Shown here one piece after another: positions 8,548-17,317 of a DNA stretch of 64,000 nt. Below the pieces are notes generated by a model, which was not told the DNA's origin, did not search any database, and saw only the letters and a program-made list of their open reading frames with translations. Source of the stretch: Geobacteraceae bacterium (lineage in GTDB: Bacteria; Desulfobacterota; Desulfuromonadia; Geobacterales; Pseudopelobacteraceae); assembly GCA_025355965.1 (NCBI GenBank), contig JANXYR010000055.1, positions 1 to 64,000 on the forward strand. Reading direction: 5' to 3'. The position numbers were made by a program, and so were the translations under genes. Within the stretch, counting starts at the first letter, position 1, and each line of letters begins with the position of its first letter.

Positions 8548-10413
8548 TCACTTCATAAATTCCAAAGCTGCTGTGGTTATTCCTTCTGCATCAATCCCGA
8601 CATCTTTACGTAACTGAGCCTGGCTACCCTGCTCAATATAGTGGTCGGGAAGGCCAAGGCGGCGCACTTTTACATTCTGCAGGTTGTTGTCATACAGCAA
8701 CTCCAGAACGGCGCTGCCAAAACCACCTTGCAGGGCGTTTTCCTCCACCGTTATAATCCTGCCGGTCCGAAGGGCGACACCCAGTATTAATTCTGTATCA
8801 AGCGGTTTCACAAAACGGGCGTTGACGACTCCGACGGAAAATCCCTTCAACCTGAGCGCTTCAGCGGCCTGAAGTGCCGGGTAAACCGTTGCTCCAATTG
8901 CAACAATAGTCAGATCATTGCCATCAATCAACTGCTCGCCCTTTCCTATCTTGAAGCTTTTCAGCTCACGATCGAGATCGACTCCATAGCCGGCCCCTCT
9001 CGGGTAGCGTAGCGCAATCGGCAGGTCGGAATAAATGGCTGTCTTCAGCATATGACGCAATTCGTTCTCATCTTTTGGTGCCATGACGGTTATTCCAGGG
9101 AGGTGCCGCATATAAGACAGATCGAAAACACCGTGATGGGTAGGGCCGTCATCGCCCACAAGTCCGGCACGGTCCATGGCTATGGTTACCGGTAAATTTT
9201 GCAGGCAGACATCATGAAAAACCTGATCGTAGGCACGCTGAACAAAGGTTGAATAGATTGCGACCACCGGCCTGAATCCATCTGCAGCCAGGCCAGCTGC
9301 AAATGTCATAGCATGCTGTTCGGCTATGCCGACATCAAAAAAACGACCCGGAAAACGCTGCGAAAACGGATTTAGCCCGGTTCCATCCGGCATTGCAGCG
9401 GTTATGGCAATAATTTTTGAATCTTCTTCTGCCAACTGCACCAGAGTCTCACCAAAGAGATCCGTGTATGATTTTACCGTCGGCTTGGCAGCACCTTTGC
9501 CGGTGGTGACATCAAAGACGCCGACGCCATGATATTTGGCCGGAGTATCTTCGGCAGGTTTGTACCCCTTCCCTTTGGTGGTCATGATATGTACCAGCAG
9601 TGGGCCGTCCAGTTCATTTATATTATTGAACACTTCCACCAACTGCGGCAGATTATGGCCGTCCAGAGGGCCAAGATAATCAAAGCCGAGTGCTTCAAAC
9701 AGGGAACCGGGGGTGAGAAAACCCTTCAGCGAATTTTCCGCACGACGGGCAAACTGGAGAATATCAGTACCAAAAGCAGGGATATTCTTCAGTAACACCT
9801 GCATCTCTTTTTTTAAATCACGGTAGTAACGCCCCGTCATCTTGCGAGAAATAAAAGCGGAAAAAGCGCCAACGTTCTTTGAAATCGACATTTCGTTGTC
9901 ATTCAGAATGACAATCAGATTTTTTTTGAGGTGACCAGCCTGATTCAGTGCTTCAAAGGCCATACCGCCTGTCAGGGAACCATCACCTATCACCGCAATT
10001 GAATGACTTCGTTTCCCATCCAGACTGGCAGCCGCAGCCATACCCAGGCCAGCCGAAATAGAGGTTGATGAGTGGCCCACCCCGAAAGCATCGTGCTCTG
10101 ATTCAGAGCGTTTCGGAAAGCCGGAAATCCCCTTGTACTGTCGCTGGGTATGAAAACGGTCGCGACGTCCGGTGAGAATTTTATGAGTATAGGCCTGATG
10201 ACCAACATCCCAGATTATTTTGTCATTTGGGGAGTCAAAGCAGTAGTGCAGGGCTATCGACAGCTCAACTGTTCCCAGATTGGAACCAAGATGACCGCCG
10301 GTGGTAGAAACCGTTTCCAGAAGAAATTTCCGAACTTCCACTGCAAGCTCAGGCAATTGTTCCGGCCTTAATTTTTTCAGATCTGACGGGGAGTTTATAG
10401 TTTCAAGCAGCAT
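8548..10413 (-). CDS. dxs: 1-deoxy-D-xylulose-5-phosphate synthase
   Basis: 621 residues from the ATG at 10413, which has GAGGT at the right distance; the longer frame to 10458 would overlap hpnA. The thiamine-diphosphate enzyme joins pyruvate and glyceraldehyde 3-phosphate in the first step of the MEP isoprenoid pathway. Visible motifs are [13 protein letters not shown] near residue 65, the TPP-binding [15 protein letters not shown] near 142, and the transketolase pyrimidine motif with [17 protein letters not shown] near 358. It lies directly downstream of hpnA and shc, so precursor supply is coupled by position to hopanoid synthesis. Confidence 0.96.
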   Translation of the reverse strand: MLLETINSPSDLKKLRPEQLPELAVEVRKFLLETVSTTGGHLGSNLGTVELSIALHYCFDSPNDKIIWDVGHQAYTHKILTGRRDRFHTQRQYKGISGFPKRSESEHDAFGVGHSSTSISAGLGMAAAASLDGKRSHSIAVIGDGSLTGGMAFEALNQAGHLKKNLIVILNDNEMSISKNVGAFSAFISRKMTGRYYRDLKKEMQVLLKNIPAFGTDILQFARRAENSLKGFLTPGSLFEALGFDYLGPLDGHNLPQLVEVFNNINELDGPLLVHIMTTKGKGYKPAEDTPAKYHGVGVFDVTTGKGAAKPTVKSYTDLFGETLVQLAEEDSKIIAITAAMPDGTGLNPFSQRFPGRFFDVGIAEQHAMTFAAGLAADGFRPVVAIYSTFVQRAYDQVFHDVCLQNLPVTIAMDRAGLVGDDGPTHHGVFDLSYMRHLPGITVMAPKDENELRHMLKTAIYSDLPIALRYPRGAGYGVDLDRELKSFKIGKGEQLIDGNDLTIVAIGATVYPALQAAEALRLKGFSVGVVNARFVKPLDTELILGVALRTGRIITVEENALQGGFGSAVLELLYDNNLQNVKVRRLGLPDHYIEQGSQAQLRKDVGIDAEGITTAALEFMK

Positions 10414-10430
10414 TATTGATACCTCATTTT

Positions 10431-11414
10431 TTAAGCATAGCCGTTCGTGCGGAACCACTCTACCGCGCGTTCCAGAGCTTCCTTTACGGGCGTCTGCAAC
10501 AAACCGAGCTCCTGAACAGCCCTTCCTGAGTCAAAATACATGTGATGTGCTGCCATTCGGACTCCAGCCAGAGGAATCAAAGGCTCGCACCCGGTAAACC
10601 TTGAAATGCCTTCATTGAGCCAGGCAGCCACCAGCACCGGAGTATACGGCAATCGAACTTTTGGCGCCGGAATTCCTGTTATCTCCTGGAGCATCATGAA
10701 GATATCACGTAAAGAAAGATTGGCGTTGCCGAGAATGTATTTACGGCCTGGGGACCCTTTATGCTCTGCAAGGATATGTCCACGAGCACACTCTTGGACA
10801 TCAATCAAGTTCAGGCCGGTATCAAGGTAAGCCGGCATCTTCCGTTTCAAGAAATCAACTATTATCTTCCCGGTAGGAGTAGGTTTTATATCCCATGGCC
10901 CCACAGGAGTCGATGGATTAACTATTACGAGCGGCAATCCGCGAGCAACAAACTTCTCTGCCTCACGTTCAGCAAGGAATTTGCTTTTCTTGTACGGCCC
11001 GACCATATCTGCCAGGGACACCTTCGTATCTTCATTTCCAGGTGTCCCATCCCCCGGATTTCCAAGAGTTCCGACGCTGCTAGTGTAGACAACACGTGAA
11101 ATATTATTTTCAATTGCTGCATCAAGAACAGCGGTGGTCCCCCCCACATTGGTAAGGTACATTTCTTCGGGGTTTCGCGTCCAGAGGCGGTAATCAGCTG
11201 CCGCATGGTACAGGACATCACACCCTTTAAGCCCGCTGCGCAAACCTGCCGTGTCGAGCAGATCACCCTTCCACAGCTCTACATCAAGCCCTTTCAGATT
11301 GGAAAGATTAGAGTTTGACCGCACCAACGCCCGTACCTCCCGCCCATCGCGAAGCAGTTCGCGAACGATACTGGCACCGATAAAACCTGTTGCACCGGTA
11401 ACAAATGTTTTCAT
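10431..11414 (-). CDS. hpnA: Hopanoid-associated NAD-dependent sugar epimerase/dehydratase HpnA
   Basis: 327 residues of the extended short-chain dehydrogenase fold. TGATGFIG (residues 7-14) binds NAD(P), and the catalytic YKKSK (Tyr-x3-Lys) is near residue 145. The family signature is [14 protein letters not shown] followed by [12 protein letters not shown]. HpnA proteins are found with squalene-hopene cyclase genes, and here shc lies five bases upstream, which supports the subfamily. Its exact substrate is not established; work on hopanoid side chains links it to sugar or head-group modification. The start codon ATG at 11414 is unambiguous. Confidence 0.9.
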   Translation of the reverse strand: MKTFVTGATGFIGASIVRELLRDGREVRALVRSNSNLSNLKGLDVELWKGDLLDTAGLRSGLKGCDVLYHAAADYRLWTRNPEEMYLTNVGGTTAVLDAAIENNISRVVYTSSVGTLGNPGDGTPGNEDTKVSLADMVGPYKKSKFLAEREAEKFVARGLPLVIVNPSTPVGPWDIKPTPTGKIIVDFLKRKMPAYLDTGLNLIDVQECARGHILAEHKGSPGRKYILGNANLSLRDIFMMLQEITGIPAPKVRLPYTPVLVAAWLNEGISRFTGCEPLIPLAGVRMAAHHMYFDSGRAVQELGLLQTPVKEALERAVEWFRTNGYA

Positions 11415-11419
11415 CAGTT

Positions 11420-13459
11420 TTAAACGCTTTCAAGCAACAGTCGCCGGTATCTGCCAAGCGCTGTCAATGGGAAACAATTACGATAGATATGATACTTAAT
11501 CATAAAAAATTTGGGGAATCCTGTACCGGTAAAAGCATCTTCATCCCACGAGCCATCCTGTTTTTGGGTTGCAACAAGATATTCAACGCCCCGCAAGGCA
11601 GCTTTTGAATGTACCTCTCCTGCAGAAAAAAGCGAGAGAAGCGCCCAGCTTGTTTGCGACGCGGTACTGGGGCCACATCCCATCAAAGAGCGGTCCTCAT
11701 AAGAATCACAGACCTCTCCCCATCCGCCATCCGGATTCTGCTTGGACTTGAGCCAGTTGACCGCCTTTCTGATGTACGGCTGTGTCACATCTTCATCAAT
11801 AGCCACCAATCCGCCAAGCACTGACCAGGTGCCGTAAATATAGTTTACTCCCCAACGCCCCCACCAGGGGCCTTCAGGCTCCTGTTCTGCCTTGATAAAA
11901 TCCAGCGCCCTGATAATGGCTGAATGATTTTTAGGGTAGTTGAATGTACCCAGGAGTTCAAGCATTCGGCCGGTCAGATCGGCGGTCGGAGGGTCAATCA
12001 ATGCCTCCAGGTCGGCAAAAGGTATCTTGTTCAGAAGATATTTTGTGTTGTCTTTATCAAATGCTGCCCAGCCACCATTTTCGCTCTGCATGCCGAGACA
12101 CCAGTTAATGCCGCGCTTTATGGCCTGGTCTTTCTGTTTTTTATCACGAACTGTGATATCTCTAAGTGCCAGCATGACAAAACCGGAGTCATCAACATCA
12201 GGATACCAATCATTCAAAAACTCAAATGCCCAACCACCCGGCTCAAGATTGGGAGATTTGACCTGCCAATCCCCTTTGGAGCGGACTTCCCGGTCCAACA
12301 ACCACTGAGCGGCTTTAACCAAGGCCGGATGGTCAACCGGAACGCCGGCCTCCTGCATTGCTACAAGGGCTAGCGCAGTGTCCCATACAGGAGAAACGCA
12401 CGACTGCAACACCAGACACCCCTCATCTTCGATACAGAAGTTAGCCAGCGCTTCAAGTCCGCTGGCAACAACCGGATGATCGTTGGCATACCCGAGGCAG
12501 TGCAGCGCAAGAATGGAGTTAAGCATCGCAGGCTGGATTCCACCCCAATCTCCACTCGATTCCTGATGATCCAGAATCCACTGTTCAGCAAGAGCAACGG
12601 ATCTTTTATTAAATGGGCGGATTGGGGACGATTCATAAATTTTAAGCAGATGATCCACGCCAATAAAAAAGTTTTTCCAGCTCACAATTCCATCTTGAAG
12701 GGAGAATGTGTAATCAGTGGGGCGTGGCGGACGGACAAAGAGCTCCTGAACCCTGGCTCGCGGAGGCAATTTTCTTACCGGTTTTTTTGACATAACTACT
12801 GAAAGCGGAATAATTGTTGCGCGTGACCAGCTGGAAAATTCGTAAACGTTGAAGTAAGCCCATTCAGGGAGCATCATAAGCTCGATAGGCATTGACGGCA
12901 CTCCAAGCCAGGAAAATTCACCAAACAACGCCAGAAAAATTTTGGTAAATACCCGCGTTTTGAGAATGCCGCCTTTAGAAAGAATAAAGTCGCGTGCCCT
13001 GCACATTGCAGGATCATCAGCAGCATAACCTGCCAGTTTGAGCGCAAAATACGCCTCTACTGTTGCAGAAAGTTCTCCAGGCCCACCAAACCATATCGAC
13101 CAAGCCCCCTCCTTCGTCTGTTTGCTCAGTATATAATGCGCCATTTTCTGTTCGCGCAACTTGTCGACCATGCCAAGAAAATGAAACAGCATGATATATT
13201 CCGCAGTGATGGTTACATTCGACTCAAGCTCTGCCCACCAGTAACCATCAGGTAACTGCTCGCTAAAAAAGAAGTCCCGGCTTCTCTCTATCGCCTTATC
13301 GAGAGGATTCTGTGCATCGCCAACCATTTTTTTCCAGATTGTTGGAGGAAGGTGATGTATTTTGCCAGGAGTCTTTACTGTGTTTAATGAATCAGAAATA
13401 GACGTTTGAATATTAAATGAGGTAAGAGAATTTGATATTGAATACTTGTGCATTTTCAT
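11420..13459 (-). CDS. shc: Squalene-hopene cyclase
   Basis: 679 residues, in the usual range. The membrane-attached enzyme cyclises squalene to hopene and hopanol. Several QW repeats are visible (QPDGYWWAELE, QNPDGGWGEV, QKQDGSWDE, QESSGDWGG), and the acidic protonation motif appears as DVDDSG rather than the commoner DVDDTA, near residue 410. About 45 residues before PPTIWKKM are low-complexity and Ser/Asn-rich, longer than needed. GAGGAG precedes the ATG by nine bases. It leads the operon with hpnA and dxs. The DVDDSG variant keeps the catalytic aspartates, so activity is expected. Confidence 0.95.
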   Translation of the reverse strand: MKMHKYSISNSLTSFNIQTSISDSLNTVKTPGKIHHLPPTIWKKMVGDAQNPLDKAIERSRDFFFSEQLPDGYWWAELESNVTITAEYIMLFHFLGMVDKLREQKMAHYILSKQTKEGAWSIWFGGPGELSATVEAYFALKLAGYAADDPAMCRARDFILSKGGILKTRVFTKIFLALFGEFSWLGVPSMPIELMMLPEWAYFNVYEFSSWSRATIIPLSVVMSKKPVRKLPPRARVQELFVRPPRPTDYTFSLQDGIVSWKNFFIGVDHLLKIYESSPIRPFNKRSVALAEQWILDHQESSGDWGGIQPAMLNSILALHCLGYANDHPVVASGLEALANFCIEDEGCLVLQSCVSPVWDTALALVAMQEAGVPVDHPALVKAAQWLLDREVRSKGDWQVKSPNLEPGGWAFEFLNDWYPDVDDSGFVMLALRDITVRDKKQKDQAIKRGINWCLGMQSENGGWAAFDKDNTKYLLNKIPFADLEALIDPPTADLTGRMLELLGTFNYPKNHSAIIRALDFIKAEQEPEGPWWGRWGVNYIYGTWSVLGGLVAIDEDVTQPYIRKAVNWLKSKQNPDGGWGEVCDSYEDRSLMGCGPSTASQTSWALLSLFSAGEVHSKAALRGVEYLVATQKQDGSWDEDAFTGTGFPKFFMIKYHIYRNCFPLTALGRYRRLLLESV

Positions 13460-13777
13460 ACAGTCTAACTCCTCAACAACAACCGGTGCTACATCTGTGC
13501 AAAAAGTATATTTGATCTATGTAAAAGGCATGAAATCTAGCATAAAATGCTTATGGTTGTAAATTTTTTTCATTTTTAAGTTCCCCATAGAGCCATATAA
13601 CTTGACTCAACATTACCACCATAACCTCTATAGTTAATATAAGTGAATTTGTTATAACCGCTCCGAACTGCTTGAAGTCGCTTGACAATTCGCACATGCA
13701 TACGCATAAATGAAATTTGAGAACTCCATACCTCAAGAAACCACTTATTAACACTGATTTAACAGTTCAAGGCGATT
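13460..13777. other. Divergent intergenic region, 318 bp
   Basis: It separates shc (minus) and the TPR protein gene (plus), so it must hold two promoters. It is AT-rich. A 67-codon minus-strand frame inside it has poor composition and no ribosome site, and I treat it as chance. No riboswitch or clear operator is seen. Confidence 0.5.
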
Positions 13778-14695
13778 ATGCCACGTTTATACTTACAACT
13801 TTGTGTAATAGTGACGTTACTGTGCGGACTCATGAGCCATGCTCGGGCTGTCCAGTGGCAAACAATTAACGGTACATCACGCTATAAAGTAGCTTATGAT
13901 GAGCAGTCGATACGCCTGACTCCACTCGGACGCCTTGAAATATGGATCCGTTTTATTCCACGGGGAGAGGCTGATCGTAAATCGGCAGCAGCGGATTACA
14001 AGGAAAAGCACTATCGCTCACACTTGGAATACTATGAAATTGATTGCAGCGAGCAGTCCGCGGTACTAGGTTTAATAGATATTCTAGGCTTATCACAAGT
14101 ACGCCTGAAACGGCTGCAGGGTGGCACTAAGCCTGACCCGATACTGCCCGGCTCGGTGCTTGAAAACTTAGCAAAAAGAATATGCCCGATTCTGGACGAG
14201 GATTCTGAAGAAGAAAATGAAGTAATAATGCCCGAACAAAAAGATAAACGGGACAGAACCGATAACTCGACTCTAAGTAGCGACAAGCTGCAGCAGATAG
14301 AAAAACTTCAAAAAAAAGCAGCTTCAAAAGAAGCCACCGCTGAAACGTGGAAAGAGCTTGGAAATATCTATTTTGATACAGACCAGGCTGAACAGGCAAT
14401 CCACGCCTACGAGCGCGCTCTGGTTTTGCGACCCAATGACACCGATATCCTCAATGACCAAGGCGCCATGTATCGCCAGACCGGAGATTTTGGTCGTGCA
14501 TTGGCAAATTTTGAAAAAGCATTTTCCCTGGACCCATACAATCTTGAAAGCCTGTATAACAGTGGCTACGTATACGCCTTTGACCTAAACAACATCCAGA
14601 AAGCACTGATTATCTGGCGTCAATACATCGAGCTGGATTCAAAAAGTGAATCGGCACGACAAGTACAGTCGTTTATAGATCAGTACGGAAAATAA
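13778..14695 (+). CDS. Exported TPR protein with surface-adhesin-like N-terminal domain
   Basis: 305 residues. A signal peptide ends near residue 24 (SHARA before VQW). Residues 25-120 (VQWQTINGTSRYKVAYDEQSI start, split here) resemble the small surface-adhesin/DUF domains that test stress or envelope state. After a charged, lysine- and glutamate-rich linker (about 140-180) come three tetratricopeptide repeats: ELGNIYFDTDQAEQAIHAYE, LNDQGAMYRQTGDFGRALAN and LYNSGYVYAFDLNNIQKAL. It is probably periplasmic and works through protein contacts. No partner is indicated by neighbours; a tRNA gene follows 72 bases downstream. Confidence 0.75.
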   Translation: MPRLYLQLCVIVTLLCGLMSHARAVQWQTINGTSRYKVAYDEQSIRLTPLGRLEIWIRFIPRGEADRKSAAADYKEKHYRSHLEYYEIDCSEQSAVLGLIDILGLSQVRLKRLQGGTKPDPILPGSVLENLAKRICPILDEDSEEENEVIMPEQKDKRDRTDNSTLSSDKLQQIEKLQKKAASKEATAETWKELGNIYFDTDQAEQAIHAYERALVLRPNDTDILNDQGAMYRQTGDFGRALANFEKAFSLDPYNLESLYNSGYVYAFDLNNIQKALIIWRQYIELDSKSESARQVQSFIDQYGK

Positions 14696-14767
14696 CCTCC
14701 ATGAATCTGATATTTTTGATTCAGTTTTTTACCACAGTATGATACCTTGCTTGCCCGCGTGACCTTT

Positions 14768-14844
14768 GCGCCCGTAGCTCAGCTGGATAGAGTACCAGGC
14801 TTCGAACCTGGGTGTCGGCCGTTCGAATCGGTCCGGGCGTACCA
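14768..14844 (+). tRNA. tRNA-Arg (anticodon TCG)
   Basis: 77 nt with encoded CCA. Acceptor GCGCCCG pairs with CGGGCGT, the D arm is GCTC/GAGT, the anticodon stem CCAGG/CCTGG encloses CTTCGAA giving anticodon TCG, and the T loop is TTCGAAT. It reads CGN arginine codons. An intrinsic terminator follows nine bases later. Confidence 0.95.
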
Positions 14845-14846
14845 AT

Positions 14847-14862
14847 AATAACAGTCACTTAG
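14847..14862 (+). repeat. Direct repeat, left copy
   Basis: AATAACAGTCACTTAG occurs here, just after the tRNA-Arg(TCG) 3' end, and again at 15745-15760. The copies flank the triheme cytochrome gene about 0.9 kb apart. They could be attachment-site duplications or a terminator copy. Confidence 0.5.
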
Positions 14863-14885
14863 GATATTTCCTGAGTGACTTTTTT
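14853..14885 (+). terminator. Intrinsic terminator after tRNA-Arg(TCG)
   Basis: AGTCACTTAGG (14853-14863) pairs with CCTGAGTGACT (14870-14880) with one G-U pair and a six-base loop, followed by TTTTT. The left arm sits within a 16-bp sequence repeated at 15745-15760. Confidence 0.85.
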
Positions 14886-15106
14886 CTTTTGTGTTGTAGC
14901 TGGTGTTTTAATAAATTTGGAATATTAAAACACCCGCCTCCAATGGAAAGCGGGTTTTGTTTTCTCTATATTTGCATTCTTCATAAAAACAGAGTTTTGA
15001 TTATTATCTCCGGCCATCAGTTAATTTCAATTTATTTTTCACCGGCACATTGCCAATCTAGCAAGTGGTAGTAGACTAAAAATATCTATCAAGGAGGGCT
15101 CTTATT

Positions 15107-15448
15107 ATGAAAACGTTCTCTTCGTTGTTTGTGTCGATTCTGATCGCCATTGTAATACCTTTTTCTATTTTGGCTGCTGATATTCCAAGGGATATTGGCC
15201 CTGAAATAATCAAACTCAAAATGGGCGATATATATATGAACTTCAAGCACTGGAAACATCAGGAATCGAATAATAACGAATGTTTTCAATGTCACAATTC
15301 TAACGGGTGGAAAATAGGACCATGGGATAAGGAAATTGCCCACCAAATATGTATTACATGTCATGAAAATATTAAAAGAGGGCCGGCAGAATGCAATGGT
15401 TGCCACACTGCCAATTACACAGCTATTCAAAAGGAGAGCAGACCATGA
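15107..15448 (+). CDS. Periplasmic triheme c-type cytochrome, cytochrome c7-like
   Basis: 113 residues with a signal peptide ending near residue 24 (FSILAA). Three haem-binding motifs are present: CFQCH (59-63), CITCH (82-86) and CNGCH (96-100). His48, His51 and His79 are placed as distal ligands, so all haems can be bis-histidine, as in the PpcA/cytochrome c7 family that carries electrons across the periplasm in Geobacter. The KMGD...FKH.KHQ pattern also fits. AAGGAGGG lies ahead of the ATG. It is a single gene between two tRNA-Arg genes and flanked by a 16-bp direct repeat. Confidence 0.9.
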   Translation: MKTFSSLFVSILIAIVIPFSILAADIPRDIGPEIIKLKMGDIYMNFKHWKHQESNNNECFQCHNSNGWKIGPWDKEIAHQICITCHENIKRGPAECNGCHTANYTAIQKESRP

Positions 15449-15686
15449 GCTGACTTAAAAGGCAGACAGTAATGATCTGCCCTTCGCAAGTATCAAATTG
15501 ACCTGTTTTTTCGTTAGTAGCTGATATAGTGCCTATTTTTTAGAATCATCCGCAACATACATATTAATGCATGATTGTATACGTACTAAGAATAAGTATT
15601 GACATGTAAAATCAGCTAGTTAAATGATGTGCATATTCACTGTGCAAACCGACAAAGAGCTAGATTTTATGTGACATTTTTGAGAG

Positions 15687-15730
15687 ATATCCACAGCTTC
15701 AACAGGGTTATCCACATATTTTGTGGAAAG
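15687..15730. promoter_or_regulatory. Cluster of three DnaA-box-like 9-mers
   Basis: ATATCCACA (15687-15695) and a perfect TTATCCACA (15708-15716) lie in the same orientation, 21 bp apart, two helical turns. CTTTCCACA lies inverted at 15722-15730. Chance occurrence of one box is common; three spaced in phase in an AT-rich region is less so. It could be an origin remnant, a DnaA-titrating site or a DnaA-regulated promoter. Confidence 0.45.
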
Positions 15731-15744
15731 TTTTTCAAGCTCGA

Positions 15745-15760
15745 AATAACAGTCACTTAG
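15745..15760 (+). repeat. Direct repeat, right copy
   Basis: Second copy of AATAACAGTCACTTAG (first at 14847-14862). It overlaps the stop region of the weak minus-strand frame that ends at 15753. Confidence 0.5.
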
Positions 15761-15977
15761 TCATTTTTTGTGCTAACAGCATCAGTTGGTCAGATTTATA
15801 AATACAGTACAATTTCTTGATAATAATTTTTGCTGCAACCTCCCTCCAATTTACTCCCAGATAATCTTTAAGCTCCCAGGCGTTATGGATGAATATGCTG
15901 TCGTACTCTTCACCGGAAGCTGCATCAAATACTTCCAGGCCTATTGTATTCGTGTCTGTAGTTGACGCTGAGGACAT
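15753..15977 (-). CDS. Doubtful small hypothetical protein
   Basis: A 74-codon frame (MSSASTTDTNTIGLEVF start). Its composition is protein-like and mildly amphipathic near the end, but no ribosome site precedes the ATG and I recognise no family. It ends inside the 16-bp direct repeat. It could be the tail of a longer lost gene. Confidence 0.3.
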   Translation of the reverse strand: MSSASTTDTNTIGLEVFDAASGEEYDSIFIHNAWELKDYLGVNWREVAAKIIIKKLYCIYKSDQLMLLAQKMTK

Positions 15978-16139
15978 CCAAAGGGTTATCAGATTTTTGT
16001 TTTAATTCCCGTAAACAGCTATAAAGATATGTCAACAGCCACAAACCTTGACAATAGCAACGGCGGACGATATAGTTCCCGTGGTTTTAAGCAAGATTAT
16101 CAGTCGTCATAATAATATTCTTATTGAATGAAAGTTCAT

Positions 16140-16216
16140 GCGCTCGTAGCTCAGCTGGATAGAGCAACGGCCTTCTAAGCCGTAGGTCGCACGTTCGAGT
16201 CGTGCCGGGCGTACCA
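16140..16216 (+). tRNA. tRNA-Arg (anticodon TCT)
   Basis: 77 nt with encoded CCA. The acceptor stem GCGCTCG/CGGGCGT closes with two G-U pairs, the anticodon stem ACGGC/GCCGT encloses CTTCTAA giving anticodon TCT, and the T loop is TTCGAGT. It reads AGA/AGG codons. Its first 26 bases differ from the tRNA-Arg(TCG) at 14768 by one base, so the pair probably arose by duplication. Confidence 0.95.
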
Positions 16217-16221
16217 AAAAA

Positions 16222-16257
16222 AACAGGCACTTACGACTATTGTCGTATGTGCCTGTT
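16222..16257 (+). terminator. Hairpin after tRNA-Arg(TCT)
   Basis: AACAGGCACTTACGAC (16222-16237) pairs with GTCGTATGTGCCTGTT (16242-16257) with one mismatch and a four-base loop. There is no proper T tract, so it may be a processing or partial terminator structure. Confidence 0.6.
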
Positions 16258-16278
16258 CCTTAAAAGGAGGATGAATAA

Positions 16279-16641
16279 ATGAACGCAATGATAATACACA
16301 AAACAAACGTCAAAAATGAAGTGTTAGATAACTTGGCTATGGCACTACCGGACATTATTTCAGATTCGCTGGAGTTACCTGGTGGAAAACTGGCAATACT
16401 CAAACCGGAACAAGTTGCGCTGGAGTTTTCTCAAGCGAGCCCCCGTGATACCGGTTCGGACATAAAAATAATGGTATTTGCCCGGAGCCTCATTCTACGT
16501 TCATCAAATGAAAAAGAACTGGCAAATGAAATACTTAAAAAGGTTGTTTTATTGGCTACTAAATCCGGTGAGGAATACTCTATAGACGTTCGCTTATATC
16601 TCATGGAAATTGGCGCAGCGGATCACTCATTGCGCGACTAG
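16279..16641 (+). CDS. Hypothetical protein
   Basis: 120 residues behind a strong AAGGAGG site (16264-16270) and followed by a terminator-like hairpin, so it is almost certainly a real gene. It has no signal peptide or membrane segment. The sequence looks like a compact alpha/beta protein (LAILKPEQVALEFSQ, IKIMVFARSLILRS, YSIDVRLYLMEIG). The alternation of strands and helices, with about 115 residues, recalls tautomerase-like or phage tail-terminator-like folds, but I cannot assign a family. It lies just after a tRNA-Arg gene, a common landing site for mobile elements. Confidence 0.7.
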   Translation: MNAMIIHKTNVKNEVLDNLAMALPDIISDSLELPGGKLAILKPEQVALEFSQASPRDTGSDIKIMVFARSLILRSSNEKELANEILKKVVLLATKSGEEYSIDVRLYLMEIGAADHSLRD

Positions 16642-16655
16642 GCAAAAGAACAAAA

Positions 16656-16692
16656 AGAGTCCCTCATCAGATGATGGAGGGCTCTTTTTTTT
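16656..16692 (+). terminator. Intrinsic terminator
   Basis: AGAG-CCCTC-ATC pairs with GAT-GAGGG-CTCT around a short loop, with single-base bulges, followed by a run of eight T. It ends the 120-residue hypothetical gene. Confidence 0.8.
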
Positions 16693-16848
16693 ATAATTTG
16701 GTCGCAGGTTCGCGTGTTTTACTTTCAGGTAATATTTCCTGAATGTTTAATCTTGCTTTTTTAGGCCCAGGGTCAGCTTGACAATTCAAGAATCAGTGGT
16801 AGATCTATGGCAATTGGTGAAATTTCAATATGAGAGGTGGTGGACAAA

Positions 16849-17040
16849 ATGCTAATTAGAATAAAGCATAATGACAACCGTTTTGACTATGTGAAGGCCA
16901 ATGTGCTGGATTTGTTTATTGAGTCAAAAGAGATTAAAAGCTTCAAGCGATCTGCTGGATGGGTCGTGTTAGGGGTTGATCCCGTAAGGCTGACTGAACG
17001 CACCAACCCTGAGAATTATCATATAATGACAGCTTCGTGA
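16849..17040 (+). CDS. Small conserved-looking hypothetical protein
   Basis: 63 residues from ATG 16849, chosen because GAGGTGG is eight bases upstream; a GTG at 16837 overlaps that site. The chain starts MLIRIKHNDNRFDYVKANVL and holds the segment FKRSAGWVVLGVDPVR. I have an impression that short proteins with this KRS-GW-VGxDPxR pattern recur in Geobacter-type genomes, but no function is known to me. It is soluble, basic and monocistronic. Confidence 0.6.
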   Translation: MLIRIKHNDNRFDYVKANVLDLFIESKEIKSFKRSAGWVVLGVDPVRLTERTNPENYHIMTAS

Positions 17041-17317
17041 ATTAGCTGTGAAATCCGCCTCCACAAATCCAGTTACTCTATCTAAGCCGCCTATCTATCG
17101 TCAGACTCATCTGACCCGGCGAGCCGGAAGGAATATCCCCACCGGCTTCTGGTTCGGCTACGTATGTTTTTCGGCGGTTTGTTGCCGTCGAGGGTAACTC
17201 TCGAAAAAACACGCGAAACATAGTGCCCGGCTTAATGAGCAAGGTACGGACAAAATTCGTATCGGGCAACATCTTCTGCTCTGGTTTACCTGATTACATT
17301 AGGGCATTGCCTTTCTG
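17041..17317. other. GC-rich intergenic stretch with consecutive hairpins
   Basis: Between 17100 and 17204 four hairpins follow each other: GTCAGA-CTCA-TCTGAC (17100-17115), GAGCCGG with CCGGCTT, CGGC with GCCG, and TCGAG with CTCGA (17188-17204). The flanks are AT-rich. A 64-codon minus-strand frame crosses it but has no ribosome site. It could be a structured RNA, a 3' UTR structure of the PEP-CTERM gene, or a fragment of a mobile element. Confidence 0.4.

Larger units (their letters stand above)
15449..16139. other. AT-rich region with DnaA boxes
   Basis: This 690-bp stretch between the cytochrome gene and the second tRNA-Arg has no convincing gene apart from a weak 74-codon frame on the minus strand. 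It contains a DnaA-box cluster at 15687-15730 and the right copy of the 16-bp direct repeat. Confidence 0.5.

Noticed and set aside
13551-13754. 67-codon minus-strand frame between shc and the TPR gene
   Set aside because: No ribosome site, unusual composition, no recognisable domain; it lies in a region that must carry two promoters.
17078-17272. 64-codon minus-strand frame across the hairpin region
   Set aside because: No ribosome site; the frame is probably open because of the GC-rich repeat structure. It is described as a structured region instead.
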